Part shown: piece after piece, positions 27,237 to 35,992 of the stretch
Layout of the letters: each line of letters starts with the position of its first letter
How positions within the stretch are numbered: position 1 is the stretch's first letter
Assembly: GCA_018434945.1 (NCBI GenBank)
Contig: JAHDOI010000028.1
Span: 34,918 to 98,917, forward strand
From: Selenomonadales bacterium
Lineage (GTDB): Bacteria; Bacillota; Negativicutes; Sporomusales; UBA7701
Length of the DNA: 64,000 nt
Direction of reading: 5' to 3'
The notes under the pieces: model-generated
What the model was told of the DNA's origin: nothing
Database searches by the model: none
What the model saw: only the letters and a program-made list of their open reading frames with translations
Made by a program: the position numbers and the translations under genes

Positions 27237-28700
27237 TCATCTTCCGGCCGCGGCCGGGATGCCGGCGATGGCTCTGGCAAGGTCTTTTTTCTGCTCGATG
27301 TTGCCCTGGCGGGCGATCATGATGCGCTGGGCCTGGGGCGACCCGGCGCCATGCATCGATTCGGTGCGGTAGCCGACGGCGGCAGTGCCGAGGGTGATGT
27401 TCTCGATCAGCCGCAGGACGCGCATGCGGTGTTCGGTAGGCACGCCGGCCACGCCGCGCAGATATTTTTCGACAACGGGACCGATTACGGGGTGGCGGAG
27501 GTCTTTTTCCGACGGCATGGTCACCATGAGGCCGCCGGCGATGTCTTCGGCGAGGCGGGCGATCTCGTAAGGGAAGCGGGTGACGTTCTGTTTGCAGACG
27601 TTGGCCAGCAGAAGGTCGATGAGGTAGGTACCGGACGCGGTGGGGTACCCCTCGGCCGAGCAGGCGATGCCGCAGGCATAGAGTGTTTCGTTGAGGTGGG
27701 TCATTTCGATAAGTTTGTCTTTGACGGCCGAGGCTTTGGCGGCGCCGCTCATCTCGGCGGCCAGGGCCGCGGCGCCGATGAGGACGTCGCCGACGCCGAC
27801 CTTGCAGCCGCCGTAACTCTGGCGGTGGTAGCCGGCGAACCGTTCGACGAGCGCGCCGCTGAATTCGTGCTCGCCGCACATGAAGACATGTTCCCAGGGG
27901 ATGAAGACATCGTCGAAGACCATGAGGGCTTCGTGGCCGCCGAAGGTGCTGTTGCCGACATCGATGTCGCCGCCTTCGAGCTTGCGGGTGTCGCAGGACT
28001 GACGGCCGTAGATGTAGAAGATGCCGGGCGCGTCGGCGGGGGCGCAGAAGGAGACGGCGTAGTCGGCGTCGTCCTTGCCCATGGTCATTGTGGGCATGAC
28101 AAGGATCCGGTGGGAGTTGAGGGCGCCGGTCTGGTGGGCTTTGGCGCCGCGGACGACGATGCCGTCGGCGCGTTTTTCCACCACCCTGACGTAGAGGTCG
28201 GGGTCGTCCTGTTTGCTGGGCGGCAGGCTCCGGTCTCCCTTGGGGTCGGTCATGGCGCCGTCGACGGTGAGGTCTTCGTCCTGCATCTTGCGCAGGAAGG
28301 CGGTGAAGCGCTTATGGTAATCGCTGCCGAGTTTTTTGTCCATCTCGAAGGTGACGCTGTCGACGGCGTTGATGGCGTCCATGCCTACGCAGCGCTGGAA
28401 ACAGGCGGCGGTTTTCTGGCCGAGCAGGCGCTGCATCTTGACCTTTTTGACAAGGTCGTCGGTATTCCGGTGCAGATGGCAGAAGCGGTTGATCTTTTCG
28501 CCGCCGAGATGGGAGGTGGCGGTCATGAGCGCTTCGTAGCGCGGATCGTGGGCAAGCTCGTAGGTCATTTTGACGGCGTTCATCGACGGGCGGATGATGG
28601 GATGGTCGACAGGGTTGTCGATAAGTTCGCCCTGAAGATATACCTTGAATTTTAACTTACGGAGGCTGTCTTCGTATTCGCGGCCGGTCATGAGGGCCAT
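27237..28700 (-). CDS. abfD: 4-hydroxybutyryl-CoA dehydratase/vinylacetyl-CoA isomerase-like enzyme
   Basis: The 487-residue flavin/iron-sulfur enzyme belongs to the 4-hydroxyphenylacetate 3-monooxygenase fold. All four cluster ligands of the characterised Clostridium aminobutyricum dehydratase are present at matching places: Cys100 and Cys104 (AACFQRCVGM), His292 and Cys299 (HRQSYGGCK). This separates it from flavin monooxygenases. It would dehydrate 4-hydroxybutyryl-CoA to crotonyl-CoA, as in GABA or succinate-semialdehyde fermentation. No 4-hydroxybutyrate dehydrogenase or CoA-transferase is adjacent; a CaiB-type CoA-transferase lies at 50289. A NifU-like and a CGGCN protein gene follow it. 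Confidence 0.88.
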   Translation of the reverse strand: MALMTGREYEDSLRKLKFKVYLQGELIDNPVDHPIIRPSMNAVKMTYELAHDPRYEALMTATSHLGGEKINRFCHLHRNTDDLVKKVKMQRLLGQKTAACFQRCVGMDAINAVDSVTFEMDKKLGSDYHKRFTAFLRKMQDEDLTVDGAMTDPKGDRSLPPSKQDDPDLYVRVVEKRADGIVVRGAKAHQTGALNSHRILVMPTMTMGKDDADYAVSFCAPADAPGIFYIYGRQSCDTRKLEGGDIDVGNSTFGGHEALMVFDDVFIPWEHVFMCGEHEFSGALVERFAGYHRQSYGGCKVGVGDVLIGAAALAAEMSGAAKASAVKDKLIEMTHLNETLYACGIACSAEGYPTASGTYLIDLLLANVCKQNVTRFPYEIARLAEDIAGGLMVTMPSEKDLRHPVIGPVVEKYLRGVAGVPTEHRMRVLRLIENITLGTAAVGYRTESMHGAGSPQAQRIMIARQGNIEQKKDLARAIAGIPAAAGR

Positions 28701-28808
28701 ATGTGAACATCTCCTTCGTGCTGATGTTGGCTATAATGGATGTATTCCCGCGCTGCCGGCCTTATTCCTCCCGCCTGCCGGCGCCTGTTTGTGGAAAACC
28801 CCCGCTCC

Positions 28809-29735
28809 TTATCGGGCGAGGGTGAGGTCCCAGCGCTGCTCGGTGAGTTTGTCGCGCCAGGTGGTGTTTTCGGTTTCCTCGGTGAGGCGGAAGCCGAAGC
28901 TCTCGTAAAGGTGACAGGCGGCATCAAGGCCGCGGAATGTCCAGAGGAATACGTGGTTGAAGCCGCGCTGGCGGCAATAGTCGATGGCGACGTTCATAAA
29001 GCGGCGGCCGAGGCCGCTGCCGCGGAAGGCGGGCTCGATGAGGAACCAGCGCAGTTGGCCGGTGCCCGGGCCGGCCGCGACGATGGCGATCGAGCCGACG
29101 ATCTGGCCGGCGGCTTCGGCAACCCATATCTCGCCGTCCGCCCCGCCGGCGAAGAATTTGGCCAGGCCGGCGATGACGTATTGTTCGAAGACTTTGTCGA
29201 GACCGTACTCCTGCTCGTAAAGGACGCCGTGACGGTGGGAGATATAACCGGCGTCGCCCGCACGGTAGGGGCGGATGACGATCTCCGCCTGCGGCTGAGG
29301 CTGGCGGGACAGAATTGCCTTCACGGCCTCCATGTGGCCTACGAGTTGCTGCTGGTCGGCAACCGACAGGCCGCTCAAGATGCTTACGATCTGGCGGGTG
29401 GAGGCGTCGGAGATGGCGGTCATGACGCTCTTGCCCTTGTCGGTCAGGGACAGGAGCTGCACACGCCCGTCGTCCGGAGAACGGACGGTGGTAAGAAGTT
29501 TTTCCCTTTTGAAGCGCCGCAATATGCGGCTGAGATAGCCGGGATCGATGTCGAGCAGCCTTGTTAGGTCGGTGGCGGTGTACCGGCCCCCGAACAGGAG
29601 TTCCAGGAGCACGCGGGCTTCGGCCAGCGAATAGGGGCTGTCGAGGATTGTTTTGTTGACGAGACCGATGATGTTTGTGTAGAAACGGTTGAATTCCCTG
29701 ATTGTGACCGCCCGTTGCATTATGGCGTCCTGCAT
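28809..29735 (-). CDS. MarR-type regulator fused to GNAT acetyltransferase
   Basis: The 308-residue protein combines an N-terminal MarR winged helix (residues about 1-150) with a C-terminal GNAT domain (about 155-308). The MarR part has SLAEARVLLELLFGGRYTATDLTRLLDIDPGYLSRILRRF and SPDDGRVQLLSLTDKGK, given here as family signatures. The GNAT part has LRWFLIEPAFRGSGLGRRFMNVAI, the acetyl-CoA loop. Fused MarR-GNAT proteins are known in many Firmicutes and actinobacteria, and usually sense and modify small molecules. It is a single-gene unit with its own upstream AT-rich region and no obvious partner. Confidence 0.9.
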   Translation of the reverse strand: MQDAIMQRAVTIREFNRFYTNIIGLVNKTILDSPYSLAEARVLLELLFGGRYTATDLTRLLDIDPGYLSRILRRFKREKLLTTVRSPDDGRVQLLSLTDKGKSVMTAISDASTRQIVSILSGLSVADQQQLVGHMEAVKAILSRQPQPQAEIVIRPYRAGDAGYISHRHGVLYEQEYGLDKVFEQYVIAGLAKFFAGGADGEIWVAEAAGQIVGSIAIVAAGPGTGQLRWFLIEPAFRGSGLGRRFMNVAIDYCRQRGFNHVFLWTFRGLDAACHLYESFGFRLTEETENTTWRDKLTEQRWDLTLAR

Positions 29736-29821
29736 GTTTCAACCCCTCCACGTCATGCCTTTTGGCTTCAAAATATCACACTTATTTGACTTAGTCAAGT
29801 ATTTTGGCGTGGTTAATTTGT

Positions 29822-29853
29822 AATAAAATACCACGGCCTTGGGAGGCCGTGGT
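29822..29853 (-). terminator. terminator of the HD-GYP gene
   Basis: ACCACGGCC pairs with GGCCGTGGT across 6 nt; on the minus strand it is followed by ATTTTATTA. It lies 12 bp after the stop codon. Confidence 0.8.
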
Positions 29854-29864
29854 TTGCCGTTTTC

Positions 29865-30977
29865 TCACCCCTGCTGAAGGCTGGCGGCGAAGGCTCGCAG
29901 TTCGAAGAGTTCGTGTTCTTTGTATACTTTGGTGATGAAGGCGGTCAGGTGTTCGGCGAGGTTGATATCCGCTCCGTTTTCGACGGCCGCGCCGGCGGAG
30001 TCGAGGAAGACTTTGACGACGGGCCGGGCCTGGAGTCTGGGCTGGACCCTGGCGACGACCGCGGTTTCGCCGCCGCTCAGTTGGACGACTGTGCCGATGG
30101 GATAGATGGCCACGTTTGCCAGGAAGATATCGAGGATGGTTTTGTCGATGTATCTGTCGGCGAGGGTCATCATCACTTCGTAGGCTTCGTGGGGCAGCAT
30201 GCCCTTCCGGTAGGGCCGGTCGGCGATAAGGGCGTCGAAGATGTCGGCCACGGCGACGATGCGGGCGTATTCGTGGATTTGCTCGCCTTTGAGCCGGCGC
30301 GGGTAGCCGGTGCCGTCGAAGCGCTCGTGATGCTGGAAGGCGACGTGAGCGGCGAGGGTGGATATCTCCCGCCGTTTGCGGACAATCTCGAAGCCTTCGT
30401 GGGTGTGGCGCTGCATGGCTTCGGCCTCGGCCGGGCTGAGGTTGCCGACTTTGAGGATGACTTCCTTGGGCACGGCGAGCATGCCGATGTCGTGAAGGAG
30501 GGCCCCCAGGGCGAGGTCGATCAGTTTTGCTTCGTTGTAGTCTAGATTCAGGGCGACGAGGACGGAGATTATGGCGACGTTGACCGAGTGGGCGTAGACG
30601 TAGTCCTGATAGCTGCGCAGGTCGAAGGTGTGAATCATGGACTCGCGGTTGCCGATGATCTCCGCCACCATATTCTTAACTTCGCTGCGCAGGGCCGCCG
30701 TGTCGAGGTCGCCGTTTTTCTGGTAATCGGCGAAGGCTGTCTGCAATTCCCTGACGAGTTTGACCCTCGTGTCCTCACGGACGAGTTCGGGAATGTCGAT
30801 AGCTTCGAAAAGCGGGTTTCTGATGTAGACCGAGCCGATACCCAGGTTGTTTAGTTTTCTGATACTGGAGTCGGTGAGGACCATGCCGTTTCTGACGAGC
30901 AGCCGGCCGTCGGCGCCGCGCACGTTGCTGGCGACGGTCATGCCGGGCTGTAAGACGGCGAGGGATACGCGCTGCAT
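29865..30977 (-). CDS. HD-GYP domain cyclic-di-GMP phosphodiesterase
   Basis: The 370-residue soluble protein has an N-terminal DUF3391-like segment (MQRVSLAVLQPGMTVASNV). A full HD-GYP domain follows: HSVNVAIISV, LLHDIGMLAVPKEV (HD pair near residue 165), MQRHTHEGFEI, FQHHERFDGTGYPRRLKGEQI (GYP motif near residue 230) and VADIFDALIADRPYR. All usual metal-ligand residues appear intact, so it probably hydrolyses c-di-GMP. The start follows AAAGGGGCG. No partner is in the same transcript, but several GGDEF proteins occur nearby. Confidence 0.9.
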   Translation of the reverse strand: MQRVSLAVLQPGMTVASNVRGADGRLLVRNGMVLTDSSIRKLNNLGIGSVYIRNPLFEAIDIPELVREDTRVKLVRELQTAFADYQKNGDLDTAALRSEVKNMVAEIIGNRESMIHTFDLRSYQDYVYAHSVNVAIISVLVALNLDYNEAKLIDLALGALLHDIGMLAVPKEVILKVGNLSPAEAEAMQRHTHEGFEIVRKRREISTLAAHVAFQHHERFDGTGYPRRLKGEQIHEYARIVAVADIFDALIADRPYRKGMLPHEAYEVMMTLADRYIDKTILDIFLANVAIYPIGTVVQLSGGETAVVARVQPRLQARPVVKVFLDSAGAAVENGADINLAEHLTAFITKVYKEHELFELRAFAASLQQG

Positions 30978-31254
30978 ACTGCGCCCCTTTCTGCTTGAGC
31001 GCGGGTGCGGCAGGCTGAACCGGGCTGCAACCCGTGCGGACGGCGACAGATGATACTATATGAAAATTTTATTCTTTTTTCCCGCGAACTGCCAGGGACA
31101 ATTGTCCTAAAAAACCGGGCGGAAAGTCCTATCTTCCCCGCCCCCCGGGGATGCCTCCCCCCAGGCGCCGCAGCGGCGCGGCGCAGGAATAACGGCTCCG
31201 GGCGGCGAATACACTTTACCAGCAAGCCCCCGGCGGGCACGGACGGAGGGAACT

Positions 31255-31545
31255 ATGAACAGCCACGGGCCGGAAAAGGAACCGTCCGCCGATTATCTGC
31301 GACGGCTGGTCGAACGCCTTGAAGCGATGCGGATCGCCGATTACCTGGAACTGCTCGAGAAACCGCGCCGGCTGATTGTGACGAATTTTTTCGCCGGTAT
31401 CGCCCGCGGCTTGGGGTTCGCGATCGGGACGACGATCGTGTTCGCGGTGGTGATTGAGGTGCTCAGGCGGCTTATCCTGATAAATATCCCGCTGATCAGC
31501 GATTATCTGGTGGATATCATCCGGCTGATCGAACTGCGAAAATAG
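31255..31545 (+). CDS. DUF5665 small membrane protein
   Basis: The 96-residue protein has a charged N-terminus with EYLRRLVERLEAM-like helices. A long hydrophobic region (NFFAGIARGLGFAIGTTIVFAVVIEVLRRL, residues about 45-74) follows, with the glycine-rich entry typical of DUF5665. It ends with a second amphipathic segment. The start ATG is 6 nt after GGAGGG. Function is unknown. The 277 bp upstream gap contains an AT-rich stretch near 31050 and GC-rich repeats but no assigned element. Confidence 0.8.
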   Translation: MNSHGPEKEPSADYLRRLVERLEAMRIADYLELLEKPRRLIVTNFFAGIARGLGFAIGTTIVFAVVIEVLRRLILINIPLISDYLVDIIRLIELRK

Positions 31546-31553
31546 ACGATAAG

Positions 31554-31579
31554 AAAAGGCGCCCGCGGGGGCGCCTTTT
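31554..31579. terminator. bidirectional terminator between DUF5665 and symporter genes
   Basis: AAAAGGCGCC pairs with GGCGCCTTTT across 6 nt with T-runs on both strands, serving the two convergent genes; it touches the stop codon at 31578. Confidence 0.9.
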
Positions 31580-32531
31580 AATTTGGTTCCGGTTTCGCCA
31601 GGCGGTTGAAGATCGGCGGGACGAGCGAGGCGAGCGGCTGTTGGAATAGGATGAAAAGGGTGATGGGCACGGCGACGGCAGGCGGGAAATGGGCGATGGC
31701 GAGTACCAGCCCGGAGCTGATGTTGCGGATGCCGACGCTGTATACCATGGCGACGGCCACGTCGCGCGGCCGGCCCCTGATAAAGAGGGAGCCCAGGTAG
31801 CCGAGGAAGTAGCTGGCGGCGACGATGAAGAATGTGATGACGGCCATTTTAAGCATCGCCGGACTCCAGTCGACGGCCGGGGCGACCAGGGCGGCGTTGA
31901 GGAAGATGACGGTGTAAAAGGTGACTTTGGAGGTGATGCCGCCGAAACCTTTGGCGTAGGCGACGGCTCTGTCTTTGAAGATGTCGTGGAGAGCCATGCC
32001 GACGAGGCTGGGGATGGTGATCATCCACATCAGCTGGAGGGCCATTTCTTTGTAGTCGATGTGAAGGGCCTGGCCGACGGTGACGAGAAAAAAGGCGGGC
32101 AGGAAGAAGGGAACGATGACGGTGTCGAGCGCGAGGGTGACGAGCGCGACCGGGACGTTGCCCTTGGCGATCGAGGTCCAGATGACGGAGGTGACGCCCA
32201 CAGGCACGGAAGCGGCCACAAGGTAGCCGATCCTTATGCTGATGTCGTCGGGGTAGAATGTGTAGCCGACCAGCCAGGCGATCAGGGGCGATACGAGGTG
32301 GGCAAGGCAGAGCGTCCAAAGGGACGCCCAGGGCCGGGTGAGCACTTTGCCGAATTGCATGAGGCTGGTTTCCAGGGCGGTGACGAAGGTGGCGTACCCG
32401 AACAACGCGATGAGGGCGAGGCGGAGCGTCGGCGAATCGGCGACGGTCGAGTTGAAGCCGAGCAAAAGCGCGCCGAGCACGCCGAGATACATCTTTTTGC
32501 CAAGCCAGGCGTTGAGTTTGTAAAAGTCCAT
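31578..32531 (-). CDS. bile acid:sodium symporter (BASS) family transporter
   Basis: The 317-residue protein has about nine to ten hydrophobic helices. BASS motifs include ALETSLMQFGKVLTRP near residue 52, GYLVAASVPVGVTSVIWTSIAKGNVPVAL near residue 100 and GIRNISSGLVLAIAHFPP near the C-terminus. Members move organic anions such as pantoate, pyruvate or bile acids with Na+. It is a single gene; no metabolic neighbour points to the substrate. Confidence 0.88.
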   Translation of the reverse strand: MDFYKLNAWLGKKMYLGVLGALLLGFNSTVADSPTLRLALIALFGYATFVTALETSLMQFGKVLTRPWASLWTLCLAHLVSPLIAWLVGYTFYPDDISIRIGYLVAASVPVGVTSVIWTSIAKGNVPVALVTLALDTVIVPFFLPAFFLVTVGQALHIDYKEMALQLMWMITIPSLVGMALHDIFKDRAVAYAKGFGGITSKVTFYTVIFLNAALVAPAVDWSPAMLKMAVITFFIVAASYFLGYLGSLFIRGRPRDVAVAMVYSVGIRNISSGLVLAIAHFPPAVAVPITLFILFQQPLASLVPPIFNRLAKPEPN

Positions 32532-32649
32532 TATGGCGGTTTTCCTTCCGCGCGGTTGTCGGCCTCACGGCCGCGGCGTGTACGGTTCTACGGATATAGT
32601 ATGTGCGGCGTGCGGAATTTGGCGTTGTGAATGTATTCCAGCCGCCCGG

Positions 32650-34180
32650 TCATTCGTTGATGAAAATGGTTATGTCGCGGCCCATCTGTTTTGCCTGATA
32701 AAGGGCTTTGTCGGCGGAGGCTACGAGCCTCTCGCCGGTCATATCGCCGGCTCCGTCCCTGCTCCCCCACGTGGCGCCGCCGATGCTGATCGTGACGTTT
32801 ATGCAGCCTTTGCCGATTTGGAATTGGCGCTCGGCCACCTTCAGGCGCAGGCGTTCGGCGACGGACACCGCCTGGGCGCGGTCGGTGTCGGGCAGGATAA
32901 TGGCGAATTCCTCCCCGCCGTAGCGGGCCGCCAGATCGACGCTGCGGAAGCTCTCCCTGATGATGGCGCCGATCTGCTCAAGCACGGCGTCGCCGGACGG
33001 ATGCCCGTGAACGTCGTTGATCGATTTGAAGAAGTCGACGTCTACCATGAGGAGGCTGAGGGGTTTTCCAGTCCGTCGCATCTTTTTGATTTCGCGGTCG
33101 AGGACGTACTCGAACATCCGGCGGTTGGACAGGCCGGTGAGAGGGTCGTTGAAGCTTATCCGCTGGATATTCGCGTATATGTCTTTTCGTCCCAGGAGCA
33201 TGGTAATGTGTCCGACCGTCCGCTCGATGAACTTTTCGAGAGCGGTCGGGTCGGCGGATTTATCGATCTGCCGCCAGTAGAAGACGATCAGGCCCTGCAG
33301 GCTCCCCCGGTAAGCGATCGGCACGGTGTAGAGCAGTTTTGCGGCACCGGCGCCCCCCCTGGCGGAATGCCTGTTTGACGATCAGTTTATTACCCGCTCC
33401 GTCGCCGCTGGGCAGCAACTTCTGCAGCCGGTCTTTGCCGAACAGTGTCTTGAGGCGTCCGAGGTCAGCCATTGTGAAACCGCGGGCCATGACTTCCTGG
33501 AGCGGGCTGCCGGCGAGCGCGGACTCGACGCCGAATACGGCGATGCCGTCGACGCCAAGCACGCCCGCGAAGGTTTCGCCGACTTTGTAGAACAGGCTTC
33601 CGAGCGAGGCTTGTTCCATTTTGAGGGCTGCGATGAGAAAATCGTTCTCGGCGCTGCGGTATTTGGTCTCGCGGTCCAGGTCGGCACGCTCGAGGATTGC
33701 CGCCGCCTGGCGGGCAATCAGCCCCAGCAGGTCGGCGTCGAGATCGGAGAAATGGTCGGGCCGCTCGGCGAAAGCTTCGAGCACACCGCTGACTCCCTGG
33801 GAGGTGACGAGGGGGACGCCGACCATGGACAGCAGTCCGAGGCGCGCAACGCCGGGGCGCAGCCGGTAGTTGTACTGGGAGAGGTCGTGGACGACGATGG
33901 GTTGACCGTTGAAATAGCTGCTGCCCATGAATTTCTGCTCGAGGGAGACGTCGCCGGGGTCGACGCTGCTGCGCCAGGCTACCGCCCGGAATGTCTGGGT
34001 GGCGGCTTCGTAGCGACTCAGGAAAATGTGGTCGCAGCCGATCGCCGCCTGGGCTTCCTGGACGAGGAGATCGAGGGCGTCCCGTGGTTTCGCCCCGGCG
34101 GCAAGGGCCATGCTTAGTCCCCGGATTAACCGCGCCAGTTCGATCGGCCCGCGGTTGTCTTGCTTTTCGTCGTCGTTCAC
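32650..34180 (-). CDS. GAF-GGDEF diguanylate cyclase, interrupted by one-base frameshift
   Basis: One gene is split into two frames. The upstream part (from a GTG at 34180, 9 nt after GGAG) encodes a GAF domain (about residues 30-170) and a second sensor segment, ending with FRQGG. The reading then leaves the homology at a C7 run (33353-33359; G7 in coding sense). Removing one G continues as AGAAKLLYTVPIAYRGS into the GGDEF domain. That domain is intact: FNDPLTGLSNRRMF, VDVDFFKSINDVHGHPSGD, and an RSVD inhibitory site followed by the active site RYGGEEF. It would make c-di-GMP. The frameshift may be an assembly error. Confidence 0.83.
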
Positions 34181-34251
34181 ACTAAACATCTCCGCTCATG
34201 AAGTCATCGGTCTTGCATACGCAGACGGCAAAAACCGGCGGATTTCGCCGG

Positions 34252-34686
34252 TCAGTGCTTCTTTTGCCACATAACCTGAATGTCGCTGGTCGAATTGGTG
34301 GAGTCGCGCTTGATCTGGATGGTTTCGTCTTTATCGGCGGTCTTTATGCTGACTCCCTTGGTGCCGGACATGATCGTGACGCCGGGCAGGATTTCCCGTT
34401 CGCCGCCGTTCTTTCTGAGTGTGTAGGAGTAGTCGGCGTCGACGGGCGGCCCGGGCTCGAAAGCCTTCGGCTTGTCCGCCAGTTTCATCTGGCCGCTCCG
34501 GGTACCGGACGCGGCGGGTGACGGAGTTTCGGCGGCTGCCGGCGCGGACGGTGCGGCTGCGGGCTCTGCTGCCGGCGGCGACGGCGGCGGCCCCTGTACG
34601 GCAAAGAAGCCTGCCTGGACGAAGAGGAAGGCGGCGGTGAGGAGGGCGAGCACAATTGCCAGAAGCCACAGTGGTTTTTTACCCAT
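34252..34686 (-). CDS. membrane-anchored protein with Pro/Ala-rich linker, unknown
   Basis: The 144-residue protein has one N-terminal hydrophobic helix (residues 6-30, LWLLAIVLALLTAAF). A Pro/Ala/Ser-rich linker (about 31-65) and a small C-terminal domain (ADYSYTLRKNGGEREILPG near residue 85) follow. No catalytic motif is seen. It may be a membrane-tethered periplasmic protein. The strong coding bias and the ATG start after AAGGATAAC support a real gene. No family is recognised. Confidence 0.7.
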   Translation of the reverse strand: MGKKPLWLLAIVLALLTAAFLFVQAGFFAVQGPPPSPPAAEPAAAPSAPAAAETPSPAASGTRSGQMKLADKPKAFEPGPPVDADYSYTLRKNGGEREILPGVTIMSGTKGVSIKTADKDETIQIKRDSTNSTSDIQVMWQKKH

Positions 34687-34721
34687 GCTGTTATCCTTCC
34701 GTGGAAACCAGGTTTTGGGTT

Positions 34722-34763
34722 AATATTCGCCGCCGGCGGCGGGACTCCCTCCCGCCGCCGGTT
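34722..34763. other. GC-rich stem-loop in a 206 bp gap
   Basis: CCGGCGGCGGG and CCCGCCGCCGG form an 11 bp stem around ACTCCCT, followed on the plus strand by TTTATTA. It may be a terminator for plus-strand readthrough or structural. The remaining gap to 34892 holds further short GC hairpins but no gene that I can support. Confidence 0.5.
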
Positions 34764-34892
34764 TATTACCCGGCGAAAATGACGGGCCGCCGAGACCACC
34801 CGCAGCCGGGAGGTGTCAGCGGCCTTGTAGCCAATCCAAGGTTGCTCAGCAGGTGCCGGATGAGGAGCGGGTGCGCCGCAGCAGGCGCCTTA

Positions 34893-35873
34893 TCAGCGAC
34901 CGGAATATATCTGCGGGTTGACGCAGGTGAGCGGCTGCCCGCCCTTGAGGACGGCGATGATGTTTTTTGCGGCGAGGGCGGCCATGGCGTCGCGCGTTTC
35001 TATGGTGGCGTTGCCGAGGTGAGGACAGAGGATGACGTTGTCCAGTTCCTCGAGGCCTGGGGTGATCTTGGGCTCGAATTCGTAGACGTCGAGGGCGGCT
35101 CCGGCTATTTTGCCGGCGCGCAGCGCTTCGAGGAGGGCCTGTTCGTCGATGATCGGCCCGCGGGCGGCGTTGATGATGTAGGCGGTCCGTTTCATGGCGG
35201 CCAGTTGGCGAGCGCCGATCATGTGGCGCATGGACGGGTCGTAGCTGACGTGGAAGGTGAGGAAGTCGGCGGTGCTGATTACGTCCTCAAGAGGCAGGTA
35301 CTCCACGCCGAGTTCGGCTTCCTGGGCGGGGCTGAGCCTGGTGCGGGAGTTGTAGACGACGCGCATGTCGAAGCCTTTGGCGCGTTTGACGACCGCTTTG
35401 CCGATGTTGCCCAGACCGACGACGCCGAGCGTTTTCCCGGTGACTTCGACGCCGAGGTGATAGAGGGGAGCCCAGCCGGTGAATTTGCCGGCACGGGTGT
35501 TTTTGTCGCCTTCGACGATGCGGCGGGCGATGGCGATGATGAGGCCCCAGGTCAGGTCGGCGGTGGCGTCCGTGGAGACGGCGGGGGTGTTTGTGACAGG
35601 GATGCCGCGGGCGGTGGCGGCGGCCAGGTCGATGTTGTTGAAGCCGGCGCCGTAGTTGGCGATGATCTTGAGGTTGGGGTTGGAGTTTATGACGGCGGCG
35701 TCGATGCCGTCGGACAGAAGCGGCAGCAGGGCTTCGCAGCCGGCGACGCCGGCGATAATCTCTTCCTTGGTCAGCAGTATGAGGCTGTCGTGCATTGTTA
35801 CTTCAAATTCGGCGGACAGCATGTCATAGGCCACACGGGGTACTTTTCCGGAGATGAACACTTTTTGCTTCAT
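34893..35873 (-). CDS. D-isomer-specific 2-hydroxyacid dehydrogenase (glyoxylate/2-ketogluconate reductase-like)
   Basis: The 326-residue NAD(P)H enzyme has the nucleotide fold GKTLGVVGLGNIGKAVVKRA near residue 148. The catalytic Arg is in IINAARGPIIDEQALLEALRAG near residue 235, the Glu in DVYEFEPKI near 265, and the His in VILCPHLGNATIETR near 285. NYGAGFNNIDLAAATARGIPVTNTP near residue 75 is the substrate-side motif. It reduces a 2-oxoacid to the D-2-hydroxyacid or the reverse. It is divergent from a LysR gene, which probably controls it. It might be the counterpart of the GlcDF oxidase. Confidence 0.9.
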   Translation of the reverse strand: MKQKVFISGKVPRVAYDMLSAEFEVTMHDSLILLTKEEIIAGVAGCEALLPLLSDGIDAAVINSNPNLKIIANYGAGFNNIDLAAATARGIPVTNTPAVSTDATADLTWGLIIAIARRIVEGDKNTRAGKFTGWAPLYHLGVEVTGKTLGVVGLGNIGKAVVKRAKGFDMRVVYNSRTRLSPAQEAELGVEYLPLEDVISTADFLTFHVSYDPSMRHMIGARQLAAMKRTAYIINAARGPIIDEQALLEALRAGKIAGAALDVYEFEPKITPGLEELDNVILCPHLGNATIETRDAMAALAAKNIIAVLKGGQPLTCVNPQIYSGR

Positions 35874-35899
35874 TTTTTCTCCCTCCTTGCGGATTTATC

Positions 35900-35965
35900 T
35901 TACCGTATTTTCTCCTATAGGTAAAATTCATATTCCGCATGTTTTCTATGCGCCTGATTTATAAT
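35900..35965. promoter_or_regulatory. divergent LysR-type control region
   Basis: TTACC (35900-35904) and GGTAA (35920-35924) form a T-N-A type dyad. CGCAT (35936-35940) and ATGCG (35948-35952) form a second. TATAAT for the LysR gene is at 35960-35965. The layout is typical of an autoregulated LysR gene and its divergent target; binding is inferred. Confidence 0.5.
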
Positions 35966-35992
35966 AAAATAGAAGGGTAAGGAGGCGAGGCT

